From contig NZ_CP119809.1 of assembly GCF_029338395.1 (NCBI RefSeq), positions 1,674,001 to 1,738,000 on the forward strand: a DNA stretch of 64,000 nt, given 5' to 3'. The position numbers were made by a program, and so were the translations under genes. Shown one piece after another: positions 38,978-47,965 of this stretch (the first letter of the stretch is position 1; every line of letters starts with the position of its first letter). The notes beneath the pieces are model-generated. The model did not search any database and had not been told where the DNA came from. It worked only from the letters and a program-made list of their open reading frames with translations. Source of the DNA: Halorussus caseinilyticus. GTDB taxonomy: Archaea > Halobacteriota > Halobacteria > Halobacteriales > Haladaptataceae.

Positions 38978-39178
38978 GACTTCTCCCTCTTCGAACGATT
39001 CGTCGAGGTCCGTGGTGGGGATGGTCCAACTCAGGGTAAATCACCGTCGTTCGGTTCGACGTACTACCCACTGGTCGCGGTACGCCCTTTAGTATACACC
39101 ACCGTTCCGACCGTAACGGGAGGTTACGGCGTTCGTACCGTCGACAAAACGGTTCGAAACGAACCTTCCGGGGCCGTT

Positions 39179-41419
39179 TCACCCCCAGAGTCGGCCAGCG
39201 AGGAGTGCGGCCCCGACGAGTGAGACCAGTACCGCGCCGACGCCGAATCCGGGGACGCCGCCGTCGGCGTCCGTCTGCGTACCGGTCGTCGGTCCGTCGC
39301 CCTGCGCGCGCACTTCAACCTGCACGTCCTTGCTCACCGACGCGCCGTACTCGTCTTCGACGACCACCGTCACCGTCTTCGTCCCGGCCGACCCGAAACT
39401 GTGTTCGACCGACTGGCCCGTCACGCTCGCGTCACCGAACGTCCACGTCACGGTGACGTTGCCCACGTCGTCGCTCACGTCGGCCGAGAACTGCTCTGCT
39501 TTCCCGACCGTCGCGGTGTCGGGCGTCCGAACGCCGACTTCCGGCCGGTCGTTGACCACGAGGGTCGCCGTCGCGGTGTCGCGCAGTCCCGACTCGTCGG
39601 TGACTGTCAGGTTCACCGTGCGCTCGCCGGGACTCTCGAAGCTGAACCTCGCGCGCTCGCCGGTCGCCGACCGGTCGCCGACCGACCACTCGTAACTCGC
39701 TAGCGTCGCGTTCCCGGCCAGCGACCCGTCCGCCGACAGTTCGACCGACTCCCCGACCGGCACCGACTCGGCGGCGTCGATGCTCGCGGTCGGTGCGGGC
39801 ACGTCAGTCACGGCCAGCGTCCCCGCGCCGTCGGTCTCCGCCGCGAGAACCGCGGTCCCGTTCGTCTCCGAGACGACCGTCGTTCGGCGCACCGACCAGT
39901 TGTCGCCCTCGCCCGTCCGCTGGGCGACTCGCACGTCCGAGAGGTCGGCCTCGACCGCTTCGGTCCGAACCGTGAACTCAACGCGCGCCGACCCCTCGGG
40001 CGCGCCGGTGCCGTTCATCGTCACCGCGTAGAGGGGGTCGCCGGGCGGCGAGAGCGCCGAGAGGTCGGTCCGCTCGGCCACCGCGAGGACGCCCGAGACG
40101 TTCGCATCCGAGAGCGTGACCGCCCGGACCGGCGACCCGTCGAATCGCACTGTCGTCCCGGACTCGTCAGCGTCGGCGTCTTCGATGGCCGCGACTGCGG
40201 GGCCACCGACCCGGACGACCCACCCGTCGCGGTTGTCGCCGTAACTCGTGGACTCGCCGACCGCGAGGTAGCCTCCGCCGTGACCCTCCACGACCGGCCA
40301 GAGTTTGTCCCAGTAGTTCTCGCCGAAGGTTCGTTGCCAGTCGCGCTTACCTGCGGCGTCGGTCTTCATGACCCATCCGTCCGCGCCCGCGTCACCGAGG
40401 ACGTGTTTCGTGCCCGAGGCGACGTATCCGCCGTCGGGGTCGTCGTGAATCCCGAAGAAGGCGTCGGACTTGTCGGTGCCGTAGGTGCGCTCCCATCGCT
40501 TCTCGCCGTCGCCGCCAATCTTCAGCAACCAACCGTCTTCCCCGCCGTTGCCCCGACTCGCGGTCCGCCCGGCGAGGACGAACCCGCCGTCGGACGCCGC
40601 CGTCGCGTCGTGAACCCTGTCGAGTTCGGCCCCGCCGTAGGTCTCGCTCCACTCCACGTCGCCGTCGCCGTCGGCCCGAAGCACCCACGCGTCGGCCGGG
40701 TCCGCGGAACTCCCCTCGGTGGTTCCGGTCAGGAGTAGTTCGTCGTCGACCGTCACGAACACCGAGTTGACGTACTCGTCGGCACCCGAGCGACCAGTCT
40801 CGTAGGTCTCGCTCCACTGCTCGTTCCCGCTGGCGTCCACTTCCATCAGCCAACCTTCGGCGGACCCGCCGTCGTCCTGCCACCCGCCGACGTAGGTCTT
40901 GCCCTCGGAGCTCGCGACCGACCAGAACGCTCCGGCCTCGCGTTCGCCGTAGGTCCGTTCCCAGCGCTTCTCGCCGTCGGAACCGAGTTTCATCAGCCAC
41001 CCTCGCCACGGTTCCCCGGACTCTTCGGTCGCCATCCCGACGACGAGATAGCCGTCTTCGACGCGTTCTACGTCGTAGATTCGGTCGGTTCCCGGCCCGC
41101 CGTAGGTGTTCTCCCACGTGGTTCGTCCGGCCCGGTCGAGCATGGCGACGTAGCCGTCGTCGTGGCCGTCGTCCGCCGAACTGTTCGACCACCCGACCAC
41201 GAGGTAGCCGTCGTCCACTTTCAGACCGGTCGCCAGTTTGTCGTCGTCGCCGCCGCCGAGCGTCCGCGTCCATCGCTCGGACGGGGCGGACGACTCGCCG
41301 GGCGAGTCGTCCGCGGAGTTGCCCGCGTCGTCGGGTGCGCTCGCGGCCACGGCCGGTCCGGTAATCGGGGCCGCGACGACGAGCAAGGCGAACACGGTCG
41401 CCCAAACCGCTCGTTTCAC
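39179..41419 (-). CDS. Secreted beta-propeller protein with PKD domains and PGF-CTERM-like anchor
   Basis: A 746-residue cell-surface protein. A Sec-type signal (ATVFALLVVAAPITGPAVAA) comes first. A long domain (about 45-400) holds at least seven repeats of the kind WERTYGG...D..Y.V..TDDGGYLVVG..., like secreted beta-propellers. A middle beta domain and PKD-like domains follow (about 540-720, SYEWSVGDRS and TWTFGDASV). The protein ends in VPGFGVGAVLVSLVGAALLA, a PGF-CTERM-like signal used by archaeosortase for lipid anchoring. The function is probably binding or structural; ligand unknown. Confidence 0.8.
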   Translation of the reverse strand: MKRAVWATVFALLVVAAPITGPAVAASAPDDAGNSADDSPGESSAPSERWTRTLGGGDDDKLATGLKVDDGYLVVGWSNSSADDGHDDGYVAMLDRAGRTTWENTYGGPGTDRIYDVERVEDGYLVVGMATEESGEPWRGWLMKLGSDGEKRWERTYGEREAGAFWSVASSEGKTYVGGWQDDGGSAEGWLMEVDASGNEQWSETYETGRSGADEYVNSVFVTVDDELLLTGTTEGSSADPADAWVLRADGDGDVEWSETYGGAELDRVHDATAASDGGFVLAGRTASRGNGGEDGWLLKIGGDGEKRWERTYGTDKSDAFFGIHDDPDGGYVASGTKHVLGDAGADGWVMKTDAAGKRDWQRTFGENYWDKLWPVVEGHGGGYLAVGESTSYGDNRDGWVVRVGGPAVAAIEDADADESGTTVRFDGSPVRAVTLSDANVSGVLAVAERTDLSALSPPGDPLYAVTMNGTGAPEGSARVEFTVRTEAVEADLSDVRVAQRTGEGDNWSVRRTTVVSETNGTAVLAAETDGAGTLAVTDVPAPTASIDAAESVPVGESVELSADGSLAGNATLASYEWSVGDRSATGERARFSFESPGERTVNLTVTDESGLRDTATATLVVNDRPEVGVRTPDTATVGKAEQFSADVSDDVGNVTVTWTFGDASVTGQSVEHSFGSAGTKTVTVVVEDEYGASVSKDVQVEVRAQGDGPTTGTQTDADGGVPGFGVGAVLVSLVGAALLAGRLWG

Positions 41420-41808
41420 GCTTCCGTCCTCCGTTCGGGAGTCGCTCTATCGTCGTTCGAGAACATGGTATTGGATGGTTTCGGGGTTTTATTCCCCCGT
41501 TGTAGTCGCTCTCTCCGGTCAGAGAACGCCGGAGCGAACGTTAGTTCGTATGTGTCGCCGTCCGAGCCTTTGTTATACGTGCGTTGAAAGCGAGTAATCG
41601 CCACCTGACCGTCGTTTCGTCGGGTCTCGAACCCCCGAAGGCGGCGACGTTGAGAGCGTCGCAACTGTCTCCAAACGTCGGTAGCCCGGAGCTATACCCC
41701 CACAGTCGCCAGATAACAAAGTGGCAACCTCGCGTTTGCCGACGTAATGAGCCGTCGAACCGCCTTCGGTCGGTCTCGAACGAACGTCGTCGCCTCGCCG
41801 AACCACTC
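41420..41808. promoter_or_regulatory. Divergent intergenic region with two ATAACAAAG boxes
   Basis: These 389 bases separate the PGF-CTERM-like protein gene (minus) and the DUF1616 gene (plus). ATAACAAAG occurs on the minus strand at 41568-41576 and on the plus strand at 41713-41721. The boxes are 149 and 88 bases from the start codons, so they imply leaders, or the starts are further upstream than assigned. No other gene was found. Confidence 0.5.
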
Positions 41809-42825
41809 ATGAGTCACGAAACGCCCGACGGGACGCTGGTCGAGCGACTCGCGCGTCCGGCGCTCCCGGTAGACTTGCTGGCGGTCGTCGGTTACGCCGC
41901 AGTCGCGGTGGTCGTTCTGTCCCAACCCGGCGTGTACGGGTCTCCGCTGGCAGTTGCTGTCGGCCTGCCGTTGCTGTTGTTCGCGCCGGGGTACGCGCTC
42001 GTCTCGTTGCTATTCCCCGGCGCGGTCCCCGACGACGCCGCGAGCGGTCGGACCCTCACCGAGGTCCGCCAGCACGGACTGGTCGAGAGCGAACGCGCCG
42101 CGCTCGGGTTCGGTCTCAGCGTGGCGCTCCTGCCGCTCGTCGGGGTCGCACTCGCGCTCTCGCCGTGGACAATCGCGCCCGCGACTGTCCTGCTGTCGGT
42201 GGCGGGACTGGCGGCCGGACTCTCGGTCGCCGCGGCGGTTCGGCGACTCCGGCGTCCGGCCGACCGGCGATTCTCGCTTCCGATTCGAGCGTGGTCCGCG
42301 AGCGGTCGCCGGGCCGTCTCCACCGGGTCGCTGGCCGACCGCGCCGTCAACGTCGGACTCGCGGCGGCCGTCCTCGTCTCGTTCGCCGCGATGGGCTACG
42401 CCGTCGCCGCGCCGGGGGGCGGACAGGAGTTTACCGGCGTCTCCCTGCTCTCGCAGAACGAGACCGGCGAACTCGTCGCCGACGACTACCCGAAGGAATT
42501 CCAGCGAGGCGAGAGCAGGCCACTGGTAGTCGAACTGAACAACCGCGAGGGCGAGCGCACAGACTACTCGGTCGTGGTCGAACTTCAGCGAGTCAGGCAG
42601 TCGGGCGACGGGAGCGCGAAGGTGCTACAGGAGCGAACGCTGGCGACGTTCACGCCGACGGTCGGCGCGGGCCAGCAGTGGCGGACCACCCACGAGGTGA
42701 CGCCGACGATGACCGGCCGGAACCTCCGGTTGGTCTACCTCGTCTACGAGGGCGAACCCCCGGCGGAACCGACCACCGACAACGCCTACCGACGCGTCCA
42801 CGTCTGGGTGAACGTGACCGCGTAG
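41809..42825 (+). CDS. DUF1616 membrane protein
   Basis: A 338-residue protein of the DUF1616 family. Four hydrophobic helices lie within about residues 18-200 (VDLLAVVGYAAVAVVVLSQ, GVYGSPLAVAVGLPLLLFAPG, and others), followed by an exported beta domain (GGGQEFTGVSLLSQNE to the end). DUF1616 proteins often sit near glycan or surface-protein genes in archaea. The following gene starts 7 bases after this stop, so the two are probably co-transcribed. Confidence 0.85.
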   Translation: MSHETPDGTLVERLARPALPVDLLAVVGYAAVAVVVLSQPGVYGSPLAVAVGLPLLLFAPGYALVSLLFPGAVPDDAASGRTLTEVRQHGLVESERAALGFGLSVALLPLVGVALALSPWTIAPATVLLSVAGLAAGLSVAAAVRRLRRPADRRFSLPIRAWSASGRRAVSTGSLADRAVNVGLAAAVLVSFAAMGYAVAAPGGGQEFTGVSLLSQNETGELVADDYPKEFQRGESRPLVVELNNREGERTDYSVVVELQRVRQSGDGSAKVLQERTLATFTPTVGAGQQWRTTHEVTPTMTGRNLRLVYLVYEGEPPAEPTTDNAYRRVHVWVNVTA

Positions 42826-42832
42826 CTCTCTC

Positions 42833-43435
42833 ATGTGGCCGTGGGAACACCTCGCAGTCGGCTATCTCTGCTACTCGCTTTCGGTCCGCGCGCTCGGACG
42901 CACCGCGCCGCGCGCGTGGCCGGTCGTCGCAGTAGCCCTCGGCACGCAGTTCCCCGACCTCGTGGACAAGCCGCTGGCGTGGACGTTCGGCGTCCTGCCG
43001 TCGGGTCACTCGCTGGCCCACTCGCTGTTCGCGGCACTCCCGGCCGCGGCGCTCGCGGTCACGCTCGCGTGGGCGCTCGGGCGGCCGAGGGTCGGCGCGG
43101 CGTTCGCATTCGGCTATCTCAGCCACCTGCCGGGCGACGTGTTCTATCCGGTTCTCGTCGGCGGCGTCCCGAACTACGACTTCCTGTTCTGGCCGGTGGT
43201 TCCGGCGTCGGCGTCCGAGACGAGCGTCGGGTTCGCCGAGATGGTCCGGACGCTGTTCGCCCGATACGTCTCGGAGTTGGCGGGCGGGGAGGTGTCGGCG
43301 TACGTCGCGGTCGAACTCGGCCTGCTGGCGTCGGTCGTCCTGCTGTGGGTGGCCGACGGCGCACCGCCGTTCGGGTCGCTGTGGTCGTGGCTCCGTCGCC
43401 GAGGCAGGCCGACCGAGACCGAAGCCTCCCCGTAG
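42833..43435 (+). CDS. Membrane-bound metal-dependent hydrolase (YdjM family), short form
   Basis: A 200-residue polytopic protein of the same family as 11325-12350. The His/Asp pattern is MWPWEHLAVGY at the start, TQFPDLVDKPLAWTFG, PSGHSLAHSLF and GYLSHLPGDVFYP. It starts 7 bases after the DUF1616 stop. Function and substrate are unknown; an enzyme acting on surface lipids or glycans is conceivable from context only. Confidence 0.82.
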   Translation: MWPWEHLAVGYLCYSLSVRALGRTAPRAWPVVAVALGTQFPDLVDKPLAWTFGVLPSGHSLAHSLFAALPAAALAVTLAWALGRPRVGAAFAFGYLSHLPGDVFYPVLVGGVPNYDFLFWPVVPASASETSVGFAEMVRTLFARYVSELAGGEVSAYVAVELGLLASVVLLWVADGAPPFGSLWSWLRRRGRPTETEASP

Positions 43436-43452
43436 CGGGCCACAGGCCGACC

Positions 43453-43461
43453 ATAACAAAG
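43453..43461 (+). promoter_or_regulatory. ATAACAAAG box before the beta-helix lipoprotein gene
   Basis: The centre of this element lies 29 bases before the GTG start at 43486, where a TATA box of a leaderless haloarchaeal gene would be. The same nonamer precedes the genes at 50621 (minus) and 63913. Confidence 0.6.
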
Positions 43462-43485
43462 GTATCGACTATCGGAGAGGAAGGC

Positions 43486-44916
43486 GTGAACGGTGACGAG
43501 CGTTCGGCGACGAGGCGCGCGTATCTCCGCGCCGTCGGAGCGACGGCGACGGCCGGATTGCTGGCGGGGTGCGGCGAGTTCGGGACCGAGACCACGCGGG
43601 AGACGACCGAGACGACGGCGCGCGAGACGCCGCGTGAAGTCGGGACCGCGGAGACGACTTCCCGCGGCGACCCCGAGCGACGGGAGACGACCACCGCCGA
43701 ACTGGTCGAGGCCGCGGACTACGGAACCGTAGTGAACGTCGCCGACGCGGGCGCGGACCCGACGGGCGGGAAGCCAATCGACTCGATTCTCGACGGGCGA
43801 ACCGGCGACGACACCCTGCTGTACTTCCCGCCGGGACGGTACCGACTCACCGAGTGGCGAGCGACCGGCTATCGGAACCTCGGCGTCGTGGGCGAGGACG
43901 CCGCGCTCGTTCCCCCCGAGGGCGAGCAGAACTACTGGCTGATGTGGGGCGACCTCCGGGACTTTCTGTTCGCGGGGTTCACCATCGACTGTCGCGGCGA
44001 GAACGTCGCGCCCATCACCCACCTATCGGTGTCGGGCGGCACCAACGTCGTCCGGGACGTGACGGTCCGGGGCCACCGTCCCGCGGCGACGACGGCCCTC
44101 GAAGTCGAGGCGGTGGCCCCGGACGCGACCCTCCGGTTCGAGAACCTCTCGATGCCCGACGGGTCGGCGAACGGCCACGCGATTTACGTCTACCCCGAGA
44201 GCGTCGGCCGGTTGACCTTCCGGAACTGCCGGGTCGAACACTGGAAGGAGGGCCTGTACGCCGCGTACCACTCCGGACCGCTCCGGGTGATTGGAGGCTA
44301 CTACGCCAACAACGGCATCGAGCAAGTCCGCGTCGGCGGCGGGACGGCGGGCGCACTCGTCCGGGGCGTGACCGTGCGCGTGGACAACCCGAGACGGCCC
44401 CGGAACAAGCCGAACATGCGTGGTATCTGGGCCGAAGAGGGCGGATTCGTCCGCGTCGAGAACTGCGACATCGCCGTCACCGACCTCACGGGCACCTACA
44501 GTTCGGGTGGCATCGTCGTGGGACGGCAGTTCGGCGAGGCGGTGGTGGAGAACACCCGGATTCGGACCGACACCGACGCCTACGCCCTCCACGTCCGGAA
44601 CCCCATCGAGAGCATGCGCGGCCAGCGCATCCCGAGCATGGAGTCGCTCCCGTCGCGGACGCGCTTCACGGCCCGAAACGTCCGGATAGTCGGCACTGCG
44701 AGCGACGGCACCGCGGTCCGGGCCAACCGCCGGGACGACTGTCGCTTCGAGAACGTCTGCGTCCGCCACCCCCGCGGGTCGCGCCACGGCGTCTCGGTGG
44801 CCCACTCTGAGGGGTGTTCGGTCCGGAACTCGACCATCGACGTGACCGGCGAGGCGATTCGGAGCGAGGACGCGACGGTGACGACCAGCGGCGTCCGAAC
44901 CGACGGGTCGTGCTAG
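43486..44916 (+). CDS. Tat-exported lipoprotein with right-handed beta-helix domain
   Basis: A 476-residue surface protein. The signal RRAYLRAVGATATAGLLAGC has a twin-arginine motif and a lipobox, so Cys becomes lipid-anchored. A Thr/Glu-rich linker follows (TTRETTETTARETPRE). The rest (about 85-470) is a pectate-lyase-like beta helix, beginning VVNVADAGADPTGGKPI and with ladders such as VRDVTVRGHRP, VENCDIAVTD. Such folds usually bind or cut polysaccharides. The GTG start gives a short n-region; the ATAACAAAG element agrees with it. Confidence 0.83.
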   Translation: MNGDERSATRRAYLRAVGATATAGLLAGCGEFGTETTRETTETTARETPREVGTAETTSRGDPERRETTTAELVEAADYGTVVNVADAGADPTGGKPIDSILDGRTGDDTLLYFPPGRYRLTEWRATGYRNLGVVGEDAALVPPEGEQNYWLMWGDLRDFLFAGFTIDCRGENVAPITHLSVSGGTNVVRDVTVRGHRPAATTALEVEAVAPDATLRFENLSMPDGSANGHAIYVYPESVGRLTFRNCRVEHWKEGLYAAYHSGPLRVIGGYYANNGIEQVRVGGGTAGALVRGVTVRVDNPRRPRNKPNMRGIWAEEGGFVRVENCDIAVTDLTGTYSSGGIVVGRQFGEAVVENTRIRTDTDAYALHVRNPIESMRGQRIPSMESLPSRTRFTARNVRIVGTASDGTAVRANRRDDCRFENVCVRHPRGSRHGVSVAHSEGCSVRNSTIDVTGEAIRSEDATVTTSGVRTDGSC

Positions 44917-45027
44917 CCGAGGTAGAGGACTATTTTTTCGTTGCGAAAGAAATCATTTTGTTTCTCAAAGCACGCCAGAAGTTTCTCTATAGCGTACGCT
45001 TTTGTCCCTGCACACAGACGAACGGGT

Positions 45028-45414
45028 ATGCCCCGAGTCGCACTCATCGCGCACGACGACGAAAAACCGGTCGTGGTCTCGCTGGCCCGCGAGTACGAGT
45101 CGGTCCTCTCGACGTTCGACCTCGTGGGAACCGGCACGACCGGCGAGCGAATCACCGAGGAGACCGGTCTCGCGGTCGAACGCAAGGAGTCGGGACCAAT
45201 CGGCGGCGACACCCAAATCGGCGCGGAGGTCGTGGAGGGCGACATCGACGGCATCGTCTTCCTGCGCGACCCGCTGACCGCCCAACCCCACGAACCGGAC
45301 ATCACCGCGCTGTTGCGCCTCTGTGACGTTCACGACGTGCCGATGGCGACGACCCGCACCTCGGCAGAGTACCTGTTAGACGGACTGGCCGACGACGCCG
45401 GGCACGAGGGGTAG
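45028..45414 (+). CDS. mgsA: Methylglyoxal synthase
   Basis: A 128-residue enzyme that turns dihydroxyacetone phosphate into methylglyoxal and phosphate, a bypass of lower glycolysis. Motifs are [21 protein letters not shown] (phosphate site), [11 protein letters not shown] with the catalytic Asp, and [20 protein letters not shown]. The length is typical. It stands alone; a T-rich tract lies just upstream. Confidence 0.93.
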   Translation: MPRVALIAHDDEKPVVVSLAREYESVLSTFDLVGTGTTGERITEETGLAVERKESGPIGGDTQIGAEVVEGDIDGIVFLRDPLTAQPHEPDITALLRLCDVHDVPMATTRTSAEYLLDGLADDAGHEG

Positions 45415-45501
45415 GGACTAGAGCATAGCTTCGGACTCGAATATGGCGGTGGGAACCGGTTCGGAGAACAGTACGAGAACTCCGACGAGAGAACTAGCGT
45501 C

Positions 45502-45600
45502 GGGCTTGAACCAATCAAAACCGCCCAGCACCGCACCGCAACCGCGGGCCACGCCCTCCCCAACCGATTCCTTCACTCGCTTCGCTCGTTCAGTCATCCC
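45502..45600. repeat. Intergenic repeat B, copy 2
   Basis: The segment reads GGGCTTGAACCAATCAAAAC, then GCACCGCACCGCAACCGC, CCTCCCCAACCGATT and a CTTCACTCGCTTCGCTCG end. The same blocks in the same order, but longer in the middle, are at 29903-30030. A 9-base-arm hairpin (45611-45633) follows. Confidence 0.6.
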
Positions 45601-45677
45601 TCGCACGAGTTGGCGGACCACGAGGGTCCGCCAGCGCGCGCCGGTGAAAACGGGAAAATCCGCCCTCGGCGGACCCC

Positions 45678-47339
45678 TCAGATGTAGCCGAGGTCGCTGA
45701 GTCGCTCCTCGACCGACCCGTCGTCGGTCGGGTCCTCGGCCGCGTCGGTTCCGAACGGGACTTCGCCGTAGTCGGCCCGCGAGACCGACGCCGAGAGCAG
45801 GCCAGCGGGCACCTCGCCGGTCATCCGGGCGGGCACGTCGAGACCCGCGGACGCCATCGCAATCGGGGCTACGTCGGTCAGCGAGAAGCGGTCGGGGACG
45901 GCGGCGGGGTCGGCGTCCTCGAACGCCGGACCCGCGGCGACGAACACCCCGTCTCGCTGGTGGTCGTGGTCGTCTACCGGCACGAACCGCTGGCCGATGA
46001 GGTTCGTGCTGAGGACGTGGTTCATCTCCGCGGGCATGAACAGCACGTCGCAGGCGTACTCGGCGTACGGCCCGTCGTACACGTCTTCGCGCCGCCGGAC
46101 CCACTCGAAAACCGGGTCGTCGTCGGGCGTCCGAAGGTTCGAGAGCGTCCGAATCAACTCGTCGCGGACCCCCTCGTACTCCTCGGGCGTGACGACGCCC
46201 GCGGGTTCCCGGCCCGCCAGATTCACCCGGACGCCGAGTTCGACGCTCCGGCAGTAGGCCGTCGAGTTCGCCCAATCGACGCCCTCGCTGGCGGCCGACA
46301 CCGCCTCGTAGGGCAGGACCTCCGAGAGGAAGTCGCCGACGCCGAGGCGCGTCGCCAGCGCGTAGGCGTCGCCCGGCGAAATCCCGACCCGGCCGAGGGT
46401 GGCCGTCGCCGCCGAGACGACCTGTCCGGTGACGGAGCGAGTGCCGGTCGCGCCGCCCCCGGCAACGTCGTCCGCCGCTTTTCCGGTCAGCGTGGCCTTC
46501 TCGGTCATCAGACTCGGCCCCGACGAGTCGGTCGTGGTCTCGACGAACCCGGCGTCACGCAGAATCTCGTTGATGTAGACGGTGTAGCCATCGACCCGGC
46601 CCATGCCGTGGTCCGAACAGACCACGACGTTGGCCTCGCTCGCGGCCTCGCGCACGCGCCCGAGTACGTCGTCCGCACGCTCGTACGCCCGCCTGAACGT
46701 CGCGCGGTCGTCGAACTCGTGGAACACCGTGTCGGTCTTCTGGACCTGTACGATTGCGACCCGCCAGTCGTACTCGGTCAGCAGGTACTCGGCGGCCGCC
46801 CCGCGCATCCGAATCAGGTCGAGCGAACTCCCGCGCTCGTCCTCGCACTCCTCGCTGGTCTCGGCCGCCGAGTAGATGCGGTACTCCTCGCCGAGAGCGT
46901 TCGACAACTCGTCGCGGACGCCCTCCGGGTATCCGGCGTCCTCTTCGTGAGCGAGATACCCCGGCACGAGGACGCCTTCGACCGGTTCGGCGGGGTGCGT
47001 GACCGGGACGTTCAACACGACCACTGGCTCTTCGAGCGCGGTCAGGTAGTTCCAGACGGCGGGTTTCCGAACGTGGTCGCGCGTGACCAACACGTCTTCG
47101 TCGGGGTAGTCGTCGGTGTGGTGGAAGAAGCCGTAGACCCCGTGGTGACTCGGGTCGGTGCCGGTGTACATCGACGGCCACGCGCTCCCGGTCCACGGCG
47201 GAAACGTAGACTCGAGCGGTGCCTCGACGCCGGACTCCCGAAGCGCCGCGAAGTTGGGGAGCGACGACTCGAAGCGGTCGAGGTAGTCGAAATCTAATGC
47301 GTCGAATCCGAGAACGACCGTGTTGTGTTCGTTCGACAT
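45678..47339 (-). CDS. Alkaline-phosphatase-superfamily phosphodiesterase, copy 1
   Basis: A 553-residue enzyme of the type I phosphodiesterase / nucleotide pyrophosphatase family. Metal ligands are in VVLGFDALDFD, the nucleophile is T50 (FPPWTGSAWPSM), and VVCSDHGMGRVDGYTVYINE supplies further ligands. No signal peptide or membrane helix is seen, so it is probably cytoplasmic. A paralogue is encoded at 48987-50621; the genes between are a small membrane protein and a FemAB-like transferase, all on the same strand. The substrate could be a phosphodiester of a glycolipid or nucleotide sugar (inference). Confidence 0.85.
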   Translation of the reverse strand: MSNEHNTVVLGFDALDFDYLDRFESSLPNFAALRESGVEAPLESTFPPWTGSAWPSMYTGTDPSHHGVYGFFHHTDDYPDEDVLVTRDHVRKPAVWNYLTALEEPVVVLNVPVTHPAEPVEGVLVPGYLAHEEDAGYPEGVRDELSNALGEEYRIYSAAETSEECEDERGSSLDLIRMRGAAAEYLLTEYDWRVAIVQVQKTDTVFHEFDDRATFRRAYERADDVLGRVREAASEANVVVCSDHGMGRVDGYTVYINEILRDAGFVETTTDSSGPSLMTEKATLTGKAADDVAGGGATGTRSVTGQVVSAATATLGRVGISPGDAYALATRLGVGDFLSEVLPYEAVSAASEGVDWANSTAYCRSVELGVRVNLAGREPAGVVTPEEYEGVRDELIRTLSNLRTPDDDPVFEWVRRREDVYDGPYAEYACDVLFMPAEMNHVLSTNLIGQRFVPVDDHDHQRDGVFVAAGPAFEDADPAAVPDRFSLTDVAPIAMASAGLDVPARMTGEVPAGLLSASVSRADYGEVPFGTDAAEDPTDDGSVEERLSDLGYI

Positions 47340-47581
47340 CGGTGTCTCGCGGCCGGTGTTTTCGCGACCGCTGTCGGAGACGACTACGACGCCGCGCGGT
47401 ATTGTTGTCGGGCGCTTAGCCCCCACACATTGGACGTTTAACAACTTCTGTTGCAGTTGATTGCGGCGGCTGGTCGGGCCGAACGGACGCGCGACCCGCG
47501 CCGACCGCAGACCGACGAGCGAAGTGGCTGACGCCACCTGCGGCCGATTACGGCCGACCTGAACGCGCCGACAGTCCGGGA

Positions 47582-47809
47582 TTACCACGGCACCGGAACG
47601 ATTCCGAAGTACGCGAGAGCGAGGACGAACAGGACGACGAGTACCACCTTGGCGAGGCGGCCGCCGGAGTTGGTCTCGACGACGAGTTTGACGCCTTCGA
47701 GTTCGCCCAGCGTCGGAACGCTCGCGCGTTCGACGCGCAGACGCAGTTTCGCCCACACGAGGCTGGTCGGGTCGGTCTCGGGTTTCGAGTCGGAGTCTTT
47801 GGAGGTCAT
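47582..47809 (-). CDS. Small single-helix membrane protein
   Basis: A 75-residue protein with a polar N-terminus and one C-terminal transmembrane helix (AKVVLVVLFVLALAYFGIVPV). The ATG at 47809 (MTSKDSDSK) is preferred; a longer frame starts at 47923. It lies between the phosphodiesterase and the FemAB-like gene on the same strand. Function unknown. Confidence 0.6.
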   Translation of the reverse strand: MTSKDSDSKPETDPTSLVWAKLRLRVERASVPTLGELEGVKLVVETNSGGRLAKVVLVVLFVLALAYFGIVPVPW

Positions 47810-47965
47810 TGGTTCGGGGACCGGAGTCGTTTCCCTCTCGGTACCCACCCCGTCACGGCGAGACGCCGCGAGAGCAACGAACCAATCGAGGACGGAGCGG
47901 TCGCTTCCGTCGATAGTTAACATACCTCGTGGAAGAAAATAAAACCTTCGTCGGTTGCGGACAGT

